Positions 1 to 6,589 are shown, numbered from the stretch's first letter. The stretch is DNA of 10,311 bases from Flavobacterium sp. (GCA_027483785.1 JAIXTU010000120.1:1-10311), one strand, 5' to 3'. A program made the numbers and translations. Notes: generated by a model not told the origin, from the letters alone.

Positions 1-20
1 ATAGATTAGAATATTGTATT

Positions 21-437
21 ATGGCAACGAAAACTTGGCAACAGAAATTCGACCAACGCAAAGAACTTGAAGTGAAGCGAATCGACAAACGTTTTGCCGA
101 CATTCCCGAAAACGCACTGATGCTTATTGCAACTCCAAAAAAATTTGCCGATTACATCGAACAAATTCCAGCCGGAACCTTGGTATCTATGACTGATATC
201 CGGAAAGATCTTGCACTCACCTACGGTGCAACACATACCTGTCCGGTAACGACGGGCATTTTCCTGCGAATTGTAGCCGAACTAAACTACGAAAAGTATC
301 AAGCGGGAACACCTTTAAGCGAAATCACACCTTTTTGGCGGGCGATCGCTCCCACCGCTCCATTGGCAAAAAAACTAAGCTTTGGAACCGATTTTCTTCT
401 AAAAAACTTAGCTGCCGAACAAGAAATCAACGCTTGA
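21..437 (+). CDS. MGMT/ATL-like winged-helix protein without acceptor cysteine
   Basis: This 138-residue soluble protein resembles the small DNA-binding fold of O6-alkylguanine-DNA alkyltransferases and alkyltransferase-like (ATL) proteins. The stretch IPAGTLVSMTDIRKDLA (49-65) has the look of the 'IPxGxxxSYGxIA' entry to the winged helix. VTTGIFLRIVAEL (76-88) is the following helix. PFWRAIAP (104-111) sits where true transferases have PCHRVV and ATLs have PWHRVV. The reactive Cys is therefore absent, and the following His is replaced by Trp; the only Cys is C74. Repair by direct alkyl transfer is not expected; binding of damaged DNA is possible, but that is inference. The N-terminus (1-45) is charged and helical. 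The start at 21 is the first ATG, although the window begins only 20 bases upstream. Its stop overlaps the TTG start of the CLC gene, so the two are probably translated together. Family placement is from motif memory, not a search. Confidence 0.7.
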   Translation: MATKTWQQKFDQRKELEVKRIDKRFADIPENALMLIATPKKFADYIEQIPAGTLVSMTDIRKDLALTYGATHTCPVTTGIFLRIVAELNYEKYQAGTPLSEITPFWRAIAPTAPLAKKLSFGTDFLLKNLAAEQEINA

Positions 438-1633
438 AAATCGCGGTCCTCCCTAAAATAGCGTCCATTAAAGAATTAGTTCGCTGGATCACTGCTCTAC
501 TACTCTTAGCTACCTGCGTTGGCTTAGTTTCGGGCGTGTTTCTGTATGCTTTAGATGGTGTTACCAACTTTCGTTTACACGTTCCGTATCTCATATTCGG
601 ACTTCCGGTTGCGGGTTATTTTATGGTATGGTATTATCAAAAATTCGCGCCCAGTTATCAAGCCGGAACAAAAATTCTAGTTGCTGCTTTAAATAATGAT
701 AATCAAAACTGGAATTTCTTTTTAGCGCCGCTCATCTTCGTAACTACTTTACTGACACACCTTTTTGGTGGAAGCGCCGGACGCGAAGGAACCGCGGTAC
801 AAATGGCCGCCGGAGTTGAATCGGCCATTAGGAAACTAGTTCCATTCGACGCAACAAAGCAGAAAACCTTTTTGCGTTGTGCCCTAGCCGCCGGATTTAG
901 CGCCGTATTTGGCGTTCCGCTTGCAGGATTTGTCTTTGCTTTCGAAATCGATAAAACTAAAAACATCAATGCGTTTTCTGTGGCATCGGCGTGTTTTTGT
1001 GCCCTTGTGGCAAATGCCGTGGCTTTATTGCTTCCTATTTCGCATACAACGTATAAAACGGCGGTTCTACCCGACTGGAGTTTTGGCTTGTTCTTAACAT
1101 TAATTGCTTGCTCCTTGGCATTCGGATTTACGGCCCGCTTGTTCATTGAATTACAAGAAAAAATAGGGATTGTCTTTCAGAAAATTACCGATAAAAAGCC
1201 GCTACAAGCCTTTGTCGGTGGCTGCATACTTATTGCACTTGTCTTTGTTTTACAAACCGACCGCTATCTTGGCTTAGGTATTTCAGAAATTGAAAACGCT
1301 TTTCTCCAACCTACCGACGGAGCTGTATTTGGCTGGAAGCTCTTATTTACAGCAATTACATTGGCAGCCGGATTTAAAGGTGGCGAAGTTACTCCGCTGT
1401 TTTTTATTGGTGCAACGCTTGGAAGTTTTCTTGCCGTGCAGCTTGGTTTACCCGTTGGTTTTGTTGCAGCACTAGGCTTTGTTGCGGTATTTGGCGCAGC
1501 GGCGGCAGTTCCTTTAACTTGCGCAATAATGAGCTTGGAATTATTTGGCGAACAATACTTTTACGTTGCGTTGCCGGTTTGCATTCTAGCTCGACTTTTT
1601 ACCGGCCGAAAAAGCATTTATCAAACGGAGTAA
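434..1633 (+). CDS. CLC-F type fluoride/proton antiporter (CLC family)
   Basis: This is an integral inner-membrane CLC transporter of 399 residues, with about a dozen hydrophobic segments and no cytoplasmic CBS domains. GREGT (116-120) supplies the gating glutamate E118. GGEVTPLFF (316-324) carries E318, V319 and T320, and SIY near the C-terminus gives Y396. These are the residues I recall as functionally important in the fluoride-exporting CLC-F branch (Enterococcus casseliflavus protein). In chloride CLCs the second motif is GxFxP, so fluoride/proton exchange is more likely than chloride transport. At the position of the chloride-coordinating serine the sequence reads AGTKIL, with T79. The frame is open upstream to an ATG at 335, but that would overlap the preceding gene by 100 bases. 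The TTG at 434 gives a TTGA overlap with that gene's stop and matches the CLC-F residue numbering, so I chose it. No fluoride riboswitch is visible; if present it would lie before position 1. Confidence 0.88.
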   Translation: MKIAVLPKIASIKELVRWITALLLLATCVGLVSGVFLYALDGVTNFRLHVPYLIFGLPVAGYFMVWYYQKFAPSYQAGTKILVAALNNDNQNWNFFLAPLIFVTTLLTHLFGGSAGREGTAVQMAAGVESAIRKLVPFDATKQKTFLRCALAAGFSAVFGVPLAGFVFAFEIDKTKNINAFSVASACFCALVANAVALLLPISHTTYKTAVLPDWSFGLFLTLIACSLAFGFTARLFIELQEKIGIVFQKITDKKPLQAFVGGCILIALVFVLQTDRYLGLGISEIENAFLQPTDGAVFGWKLLFTAITLAAGFKGGEVTPLFFIGATLGSFLAVQLGLPVGFVAALGFVAVFGAAAAVPLTCAIMSLELFGEQYFYVALPVCILARLFTGRKSIYQTE

Positions 1634-1672
1634 TCAGCGTGTACAGACGATTTTTTATTGCAACAACAAAAG

Positions 1673-2128
1673 CTACTTCACGCGAACCAAACGCAGCAGC
1701 GGAGTCATACGGGCTTTATTCAGCGAAAGCGTGTCGCCACTTAACGTAAAATTGTCTACAACTTCCAATTTTTGCAAGAATTCACGTTCCAAACTCATAT
1801 CATTGCAAGCCATCATCGTGCTTCCCATTTTACTGAATTTCAAACGAAAAGCATTATCCGTCTCAAACGAGCCAAAAAAATTATTGCAACTGGCGTTACC
1901 TGAAATGCGACCTTCTTTTTCAACGGTAATAACTGGTGTTTTTAAGCCATCCGAAACTTGTAGTGTTCTACCGTTGAGTTCTATTAATTGCCATTTACTG
2001 TACAAACTAATCGGTTCGCTGCTTTTTGCATCCGATAAAACTGCGCGCTGCTGGCAAGCCGAAACTAAAATTAAAGCTAGTAGCCCGACTCTTAACTTCA
2101 ATGATTTACTCATTTTACTGTAGCTCAT
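1673..2128 (-). CDS. META domain (HslJ-like) lipoprotein
   Basis: This is a secreted lipoprotein of 151 residues. The N-terminus has basic residues, a hydrophobic stretch LLALILVSA and then Cys25, which forms the lipobox VSAC, so it should be lipid-anchored in the envelope. The mature part is one META domain. It starts with WQLIELNGR, contains the family signature GNASCNNFFGSF and the STMMAC segment, and ends with LSLNKARMTPLLRL. In E. coli, HslJ of this family is linked to heat and novobiocin tolerance, but the biochemical role is not established. The start at 2128 has AAAGGA four bases upstream; an alternative ATG at 2113 also leaves an intact signal peptide, and the reading frame stays open up to 2158. 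It converges on the CLC gene with only 39 bases between the stops and no clear terminator there. Confidence 0.88.
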   Translation of the reverse strand: MSYSKMSKSLKLRVGLLALILVSACQQRAVLSDAKSSEPISLYSKWQLIELNGRTLQVSDGLKTPVITVEKEGRISGNASCNNFFGSFETDNAFRLKFSKMGSTMMACNDMSLEREFLQKLEVVDNFTLSGDTLSLNKARMTPLLRLVRVK

Positions 2129-2216
2129 AATTCCTTTTTTTGGGATTTGAAAATACAAAAAATAAGAGCTATTTCTTGTATTAACGTACTTTTATAGCCA
2201 ACCAACAACTAAAACC

Positions 2217-2999
2217 ATGCCGCTAAAGTTCCGTTTTCTTTTGCTTTTTGTTTTTCTCTCTTCAGGAATATGCGCCCAAACCACACGCATTACCGATCGA
2301 AACGAAATTGGCTGGTATAACTATTTCGGAACCTTTAAAGTTGCCGATAAATGGAGCGTCCACACTGAGTACCAATGGCGTCGCACCGAAACAATTTCCA
2401 ATCCGCAGCAAAGTTTGCTTCGCGTAGGTGCAAACTACCAAGTTAGTCCGAATTTGCAACTGCGCTTGGGTTATGCATGGATTGAAACGTATGCCTATGG
2501 CGACATTCCGTTAAACGGCTTTGGCAAAACATTTACCGAGCACCGCGCCTTTCAAATGGCGACAATAACCGATAAAATCGCAAACGTCGATTTGTCGCAC
2601 CGATTCATGCTTGAGCAACGTTGGGTAGGTCGGTTTGCCTCGGCAGCATCGACTTCCGAAGACGAATACCTGTTTTTAAATCGACTGCGCTACATGTTTC
2701 GCATACAAATTCCGCTGGCTAAAAATCCAAAACTTACAACTCCGTATTTAGCGGTTTACGACGAAATTTTCCTCGGATTCGGCGAAAACATCGGCGCCAA
2801 CGTCTTCGATCAAAATCGCCTCGGAATTTTGCTCGGCTGCAACCTTACCAACAATTTAAAAGTCGAAGCCGGATACCTCAACCAAATCGTGCAGTTTGGT
2901 CGAAACATCAACAGTCAAGACGTTTATCAATACAACAACGGATTGATTATCAATACGATATTCAATTTCGATTTGCGTAAAAAAACCGAAAATAAATAA
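2217..2999 (+). CDS. DUF2490-type outer-membrane beta-barrel protein
   Basis: This 260-residue protein has a signal peptide (MPLKFRF, a hydrophobic core, then SSGICA/Q at about residue 20). The mature chain has many alternating amphipathic strands and aromatic ends, such as IGWYNYFGTFKVADKWSVH, LQLRLGYAWIETY, LSHRFMLEQRWVGRF and LKVEAGYLNQIVQF. This pattern and the EIGWYNYFG opening fit the DUF2490 family of Bacteroidota outer-membrane proteins, whose function is unknown. The last residues are FDLRKKTENK, so the chain does not end in the aromatic residue usual for barrel insertion. It appears to be a single-gene unit: the lipoprotein gene upstream is divergent, and the intergenic repeat at 3017-3146 follows. 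I see no good TAnnTTTG promoter before it. Confidence 0.83.
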   Translation: MPLKFRFLLLFVFLSSGICAQTTRITDRNEIGWYNYFGTFKVADKWSVHTEYQWRRTETISNPQQSLLRVGANYQVSPNLQLRLGYAWIETYAYGDIPLNGFGKTFTEHRAFQMATITDKIANVDLSHRFMLEQRWVGRFASAASTSEDEYLFLNRLRYMFRIQIPLAKNPKLTTPYLAVYDEIFLGFGENIGANVFDQNRLGILLGCNLTNNLKVEAGYLNQIVQFGRNINSQDVYQYNNGLIINTIFNFDLRKKTENK

Positions 3000-3016
3000 G
3001 CTATCGCATCGTTTTA

Positions 3017-3146
3017 TTTGGGCGTTCCCGCGAAAACGCAATCGCTTCATCTAAAATCGTAACTTCGCGGTCGGGCTTTTCGCTACAATCTGTTTTGCGC
3101 CTTAAGCGGCAGCGCAAAACAGGATTTCCGCTTTAATCCCTAACGC
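3017..3146 (+). repeat. Multi-hairpin REP-like intergenic element
   Basis: This non-coding element contains three stem-loops in a row. CCGCGAA (3028-3034) pairs with TTCGCGG (3064-3070). CTGTTTTGCGC (3090-3100) pairs perfectly with GCGCAAAACAG (3112-3122). GGATT (3122-3126) pairs with AATCC (3135-3139). The central hairpin also sits in a longer imperfect palindrome: GGTCGGGCTTTTCGCTACAATC on the left is similar to the reverse complement of the right arm ending in CTAACGC. From memory, closely similar sequences (GGGCGTTCCC...GGTCGGGC...GGATTTCCGCTTCAATCCCTAACGC) are scattered between genes in many Flavobacteriaceae genomes, so I read this as one copy of a dispersed repeat. There is no T tract after the hairpins, so it does not look like a simple terminator. 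Element limits are approximate. Confidence 0.7.
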
Positions 3147-3180
3147 AAAATCCGTAACCGAAAATCGTTACCAAAAGAAT

Positions 3181-4575
3181 ATGCTTACCGATTCGATACT
3201 TTCCGAACTACAAAATATTCCCAACCTGGATTGTTATCGCGACGCCGAAACACTCTTGCATTACGGCCACGACGAAACCGAAGACCTGTCGTTTCCACCA
3301 AATATTGTTATCAAACCAAATTCGGTCGAGCAGGTTTCCTCTGTTTTAAAAATCGCAAACAAACACCAAATTCCGGTAGTTACTATCGGCGGGCGCACCG
3401 GTTTAAGCGGCGGAGCCTTAGCAGTTCACGGCGGTATCGGCTTATCGATGGAACGTTTTAACCAAATTCACGAAATCGATTTGAAAAATCTACAGGTAAC
3501 CACCGGAACAGCTGTCGTTACCCAAACCCTTCGCGAAGCCGTTGCACAACACGGATTGTTCTATCCGGTCGATCCGAGTAGTCAAGGCAGTTGCTTCATC
3601 GGTGGAAACATTGCCGAAAATGCGGGCGGCGCTCGTGCTTTGAAATACGGCGTAACTAAAGATTACGTACTTAATTTACAAGCGGTATTGGCCAACGGTG
3701 AAATTATCGAAACCGGTGCCAACACATTAAAAAACGCAACCGGATACAACCTCACGCAATTGTTGGTAGGCAGCGAAGGAACCTTGGCAGTTATCACACA
3801 AGCCACACTCAAACTCCTGCCCTTGCCTACCCAAAACGTTTTAATGCTCGTACCGTTTCGCCATGAAGCCGAAGCTTGCGAAGCTGTTTCAGCCGTTTTC
3901 CGAGCCGGGTTTGTTCCGTCGGCGCTCGAATTTATGGAACGTGATGCGATCGACTGGGCGCTGCAATTTGTTGACAACCTGAATGTTGTAGTTGCGCAAG
4001 ACGTAAATGCACATTTATTGGTAGAACTCGATGGCAACAACCTCGACCAACTACTCGAAGAAGCCGAAAAATTGTGCGCGGTTTTCGAAGCTTACGACAT
4101 TGATGATATTCTTTTCGCCGATTCTACCGAACAAAAAAACCAACTTTGGAAAATGCGACGCAGCATAGCCGAAGCCGTTAAAGCGAATTCGGTGTACAAA
4201 GAAGAAGATACCGTGGTGCCGCGCTACGCCTTACCTGAGTTATTGCAAGGCATTAAACGCATCGGTGCGAAATACGGATTTAAATCGGTTTGTTACGGTC
4301 ATGCTGGCGATGGCAACTTGCATGTAAACATCATTCGCGGCGAGCTTAGTGAACAGCAGTGGCAGGAAGAAATACCGAAAGGTATCACCGAAATCTTTGA
4401 ACTCACGGTGGCATTAGGCGGCACACTTTCTGGCGAACACGGCATTGGTTACGTACAAAAAAATTACATGCCAATAAAATTTCCAGCACATCAGTTGGAT
4501 TTAATGCGCGGCATCAAAAACGTCTTTGATCCAAATAGGATTTTAAATCCAGGGAAGATATTTCCGGATTCATGA
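3181..4575 (+). CDS. FAD-linked oxidase, GlcD / D-lactate dehydrogenase type
   Basis: This is a 464-residue, full-length flavoprotein of the VAO/PCMH family. The N-terminal FAD-binding domain runs from about residue 38 to 217. It shows IKPNSVEQVSSVLKIAN, then GGRTGLSGGA (70-79), PSSQGSCFIGGNIAENAGG (132-150) with KYGVTKDYVL, and LLVGSEGTLAVIT (194-206), all typical FAD contacts. The C-terminal FAD-oxidase domain contains CYGHAGDGNLHVN (371-383) and SGEHGIGYVQK (417-427), which hold the His and Glu residues used for metal and 2-hydroxy-acid binding, and it ends with PNRILNPGKIF. The likely reaction is oxidation of a D-2-hydroxy acid such as D-lactate or glycolate to the 2-oxo acid, with electrons passed to the respiratory chain. 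The exact substrate cannot be read from the sequence, and no GlcE/GlcF partner genes are nearby. No signal peptide is seen, so it is probably cytoplasmic or membrane-associated. Confidence 0.9.
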   Translation: MLTDSILSELQNIPNLDCYRDAETLLHYGHDETEDLSFPPNIVIKPNSVEQVSSVLKIANKHQIPVVTIGGRTGLSGGALAVHGGIGLSMERFNQIHEIDLKNLQVTTGTAVVTQTLREAVAQHGLFYPVDPSSQGSCFIGGNIAENAGGARALKYGVTKDYVLNLQAVLANGEIIETGANTLKNATGYNLTQLLVGSEGTLAVITQATLKLLPLPTQNVLMLVPFRHEAEACEAVSAVFRAGFVPSALEFMERDAIDWALQFVDNLNVVVAQDVNAHLLVELDGNNLDQLLEEAEKLCAVFEAYDIDDILFADSTEQKNQLWKMRRSIAEAVKANSVYKEEDTVVPRYALPELLQGIKRIGAKYGFKSVCYGHAGDGNLHVNIIRGELSEQQWQEEIPKGITEIFELTVALGGTLSGEHGIGYVQKNYMPIKFPAHQLDLMRGIKNVFDPNRILNPGKIFPDS

Positions 4576-4607
4576 CGCAGAACCACTAGGTGCGCACAGC
4601 AAACTTG

Positions 4608-4637
4608 TTGACACAAAAAATACGTCATTTGTAGTAT
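4608..4637 (+). promoter_or_regulatory. Possible promoter of the 4693 barrel gene
   Basis: TTGACA (4608-4613) and TAGTAT (4632-4637) are separated by 18 bases, about 55 bases before the ATG at 4693. The Bacteroidota form TAnnTTTG is not matched exactly (TAGTATTTC). This is a weak call based on spacing and position only. Confidence 0.3.
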
Positions 4638-4692
4638 TTCAGAAGATTATCTCACTAAGTAGTTTTGACTCATAACTAACAAACATTTACTT

Positions 4693-5169
4693 ATGAGAAA
4701 ATTACTTTTTGTATTAGCCGTATTTGCTGGAACTTTTGCGACACAAGCTCAAGACACGAAATTTGGTGTTAAAGCGGGTGTTGATTTAGCATCTACAAAA
4801 GTGGATCTTGGTCCGTTAGGTGAAGTTACCGGTTCAGAAACTGGTTACTACGTTGGCGGTTTTGCTACCATTGGCATTTCTGAAAAATTTGCAGTGCAGC
4901 CTGAATTAATGTACGTTCTAATTAAAGATTTCAACTTCTTGAGCGTACCGATTTTGGCGAAGTACGAGTTAGCGGATAGCTTTCACTTGATGGCGGGACC
5001 AAGTTTAAACTACTTCACCGAACTGGAAGAAGAGAAATTTAAAATCAACGTTGATTTTGGTGCGTCCTACGACATTTCAGAGGAATTCGACGTAAACGCG
5101 AAATATTCGCTGGGCACAGGAGATGTGGCTATCAGCGGTATTTTCATTGGTGCAGGCTACAAGTTTTAG
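4693..5169 (+). CDS. Small outer-membrane beta-barrel protein (PorT/OmpW-like fold)
   Basis: This 158-residue protein has a clear Sec signal peptide (MRKLLFVLAVFAGTFATQA, cleavage near residue 19 before QD). The mature part opens with TKFGVKAGVDLAS, typical of the Bacteroidota 'outer membrane protein beta-barrel' domain. Strand pairs such as YYVGGFATIGI, FAVQPELMYVLI, LSVPILAKYEL, FHLMAGPSLNYF, INVDFGASYDI and FDVNAKYSLG follow. It ends in GAGYKF, with the C-terminal Phe expected for BAM-dependent insertion. About eight strands would fit. The function is unknown. It stands alone, with a candidate promoter upstream and a strong terminator directly downstream, which suggests an independent, possibly highly expressed transcript. 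Confidence 0.87.
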   Translation: MRKLLFVLAVFAGTFATQAQDTKFGVKAGVDLASTKVDLGPLGEVTGSETGYYVGGFATIGISEKFAVQPELMYVLIKDFNFLSVPILAKYELADSFHLMAGPSLNYFTELEEEKFKINVDFGASYDISEEFDVNAKYSLGTGDVAISGIFIGAGYKF

Positions 5170-5195
5170 TCTGCCGATTTTTTGTTTTAGTTGGA

Positions 5196-5229
5196 ACGCC
5201 GAACGGGTTTTCGTTCGGCGTATTTTTTT
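5196..5229 (+). terminator. Intrinsic terminator of the 4693 barrel gene
   Basis: ACGCCGAACG (5196-5205) and CGTTCGGCGT (5212-5221) form a perfect 10-bp GC-rich stem with a six-base loop (GGTTTT). A run of eight T follows. It lies 27 bases after the stop codon at 5169. Confidence 0.93.
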
Positions 5230-5435
5230 TAAATTCAGTGGGATGATGTCGTAAATCAATGAATAAATTGACTAAAAATCTCTAATGTGTTCATTTACTT
5301 GATTTCACGTCGTTTCAAATCTCGTGACACATGATAAATAACGTGAGTTCGACATAAAAACCTTTGTTAGATCGCTTGAAATGAAAGCTTTAGATTGGCT
5401 ACTAATTCTCTGATTGCCATGTTTCCTTTTTCAGC

Positions 5436-5458
5436 AACCACTTTACCTAAAAGTGGTT
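5436..5458. repeat. 9-bp inverted repeat (hairpin)
   Basis: AACCACTTT (5436-5444) and AAAGTGGTT (5450-5458) are perfect inverted copies with a five-base loop (ACCTA). No clean T tract follows on either strand, so a terminator function is uncertain. It could also be part of a decayed element. Confidence 0.6.
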
Positions 5459-5522
5459 TGGTCTTTAAAATTATGGTGTGTGCTTTTATTTGTATTACCT
5501 GCGGATTTGCGATTTTTAAAAC

Positions 5523-5540
5523 GTAATATTGCAATATTAC
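5523..5540. promoter_or_regulatory. 18-bp perfect palindrome, possible operator
   Basis: GTAATATTG followed directly by CAATATTAC forms an uninterrupted 18-bp palindrome in DNA of very high AT content. Palindromes of this size without a loop are typical of sites for dimeric regulators. It lies more than 350 bases from the next gene start, so its target is not clear. Chance occurrence in AT-rich DNA remains possible. Confidence 0.4.
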
Positions 5541-5644
5541 CCAATATAAAAAACTGATTATTAATATTTTAATTAGATAAAATACTTTAATATTTTTAAG
5601 AAAAAAGAATCGAAATAATATAACGTTTTATTCGTACAATTTTT

Positions 5645-5780
5645 GGTAACGATTGCCGCGCCAACGATTACCTCCGGTCAGTTCGGCTGTTAGCCTCGGG
5701 TGAGCCGATACCCCACAGCGAAGTGGAGTAAAACGAAACGAAGCGAGGAGTAAAGGCGAAAGCGTGCCCGGGCGCCCAAA
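5645..5780. repeat. GC-rich, purine-biased structured island (repeat or ncRNA)
   Basis: This block of about 136 bases contrasts sharply with the AT-rich DNA around it. AACGATT occurs twice near its left end (5649-5655 and 5663-5669). GGT-CAGT-TCGGCT (5676-5688) can pair with AGCCGA-T-ACC (5703-5712) as an interrupted stem. A strongly purine-rich tract (5717-5764) contains the related phrases GAAGTGGAGTAAA and GAAGCGAGGAGTAAA. The right end has two overlapping palindromes, GCCCGGGC (5766-5773) and GGGCGCCC (5770-5777). Read on the minus strand the block begins TTTGGGCG, the same eight bases that open the repeat at 3017, so it may be a related dispersed element. No reading frame with coding character was seen. 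Confidence 0.55.
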
Positions 5781-5896
5781 CCCTATTTATTTAAAAAACA
5801 ACAAACCTTATTTTAGGGAATAACTTTTTATTTAACTCATTCTTTACGCTCGGGATTAAAACTAAACAGTATTTTTAGGCATCAATAAGCTCATCG

Positions 5897-6589
5897 ATGT
5901 CTACCCTAAAATCATACGATATATACCTCATGCCTGGCCTTGCAGCAAGTCCGCTCATTTTTGAACGCATCGCCTTACCCGACCGCTTTACAGTGCATTT
6001 ACTCGAATGGCAAATACCGTTGGAAGGCGAATCTCTGCCCGATTACGCCAAACGATTATCTAAAAAAGTAACCGGAAAACACATTATTTTAATTGGCGTA
6101 TCGTTTGGCGGCATTTTAGTGCAGGAAATGAAGCACTTTATTAATCCTGAAAAAGTAATCATTATATCGAGTGTAAAAAGCAATCTGGAATTTCCGAGAC
6201 GCTTTAAAATTGCCAAAACTACCAAAGCGTACAAGCTTTTACCAATAAAATTGCTGTTAAATGTAGAACAATTGGCAAAATTTAGTTTTGGCGATACTAT
6301 AAACAAACGTTTGAAGTTATATGAGAAATTTCTGTCGGTTCGTGATGAAAAATATTTGCAATGGTCGATCGAACAAGTAATTTTATGGAATCGAATCGAA
6401 GTTGATCCCGATGTGATACACATACATGGTGATGCTGACGAGGTTTTTCCGCCGAAATACATTAAAAATGCGATTTGGGTAAAAGACGGAACGCACATCA
6501 TGATTTTAAATAAGTACAAATGGCTAAATGAAAATTTGCCAAAAATTATCGAACGAAATGAAAACGAATTGGAAAACACTGGCTCTTAG
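5897..6589 (+). CDS. Alpha/beta hydrolase-fold protein
   Basis: This 230-residue cytoplasmic protein has the catalytic layout of an alpha/beta hydrolase. The nucleophile elbow is GVSFG with Ser69. HGDADEVFP provides the acid, most likely Asp181. DGTHIMIL provides His200. The early YLMPGLAAS (10-17) takes the place of the usual oxyanion HG motif. The lid region (about 98-165) is helical and basic. Substrate cannot be predicted; an esterase or acyl-hydrolase role is the general expectation. The ATG at 5897 follows the long non-coding stretch. The 3' end overlaps the transglycosylase gene by 32 bases in another frame, so the two are probably co-transcribed and translationally coupled. Confidence 0.87.
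   Translation: MSTLKSYDIYLMPGLAASPLIFERIALPDRFTVHLLEWQIPLEGESLPDYAKRLSKKVTGKHIILIGVSFGGILVQEMKHFINPEKVIIISSVKSNLEFPRRFKIAKTTKAYKLLPIKLLLNVEQLAKFSFGDTINKRLKLYEKFLSVRDEKYLQWSIEQVILWNRIEVDPDVIHIHGDADEVFPPKYIKNAIWVKDGTHIMILNKYKWLNENLPKIIERNENELENTGS

Larger units (their letters stand above)
5230..5896. other. 667-base stretch with no convincing gene
   Basis: No recognisable protein or tRNA was found here. The first part (5230-5500) is ordinary AT-rich sequence with a 9-bp hairpin at 5436-5458. The middle (5500-5640) is extremely AT-rich, with an 18-bp palindrome at 5523-5540 and the 10-mer TTAATATTTT twice, at 5561-5570 and 5587-5596. The third part (5645-5780) is a GC-rich structured island, listed separately. 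Two weak reading frames exist. One is a 35-residue plus-strand frame (5419-5526) with a possible membrane segment KIMVCAFICITCGFAIF. The other is an 86-codon minus-strand open frame (5627-5367) that has no ATG except an internal one near its end. Neither has a good ribosome binding site, so neither is called as a gene. Confidence 0.7.

Noticed and set aside
1..20. Fluoride riboswitch for the CLC-F gene
   Set aside because: Only 20 bases lie upstream of the operon within the window, and there is no riboswitch between the two overlapping genes.
703..1146. 147-codon open frame on the minus strand
   Set aside because: It is antisense to the CLC transporter and has no recognisable motif.
2262..2459. 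Minus-strand frame inside the DUF2490 gene
   Set aside because: It is short and antisense to a protein with a clear signal peptide and barrel pattern.
3150..5654. Shared 10-mer GGTAACGATT at about 5645 and, reversed, near 3164
   Set aside because: Shared 10-mers on either strand are expected by chance in a window of this size, and the flanking bases differ.
6043..6579. 178-codon open frame on the minus strand
   Set aside because: It is antisense to the alpha/beta hydrolase, is rich in Ser, Phe, Ile and Cys, and has no domain-like motif. The plus-strand protein has clear catalytic motifs.
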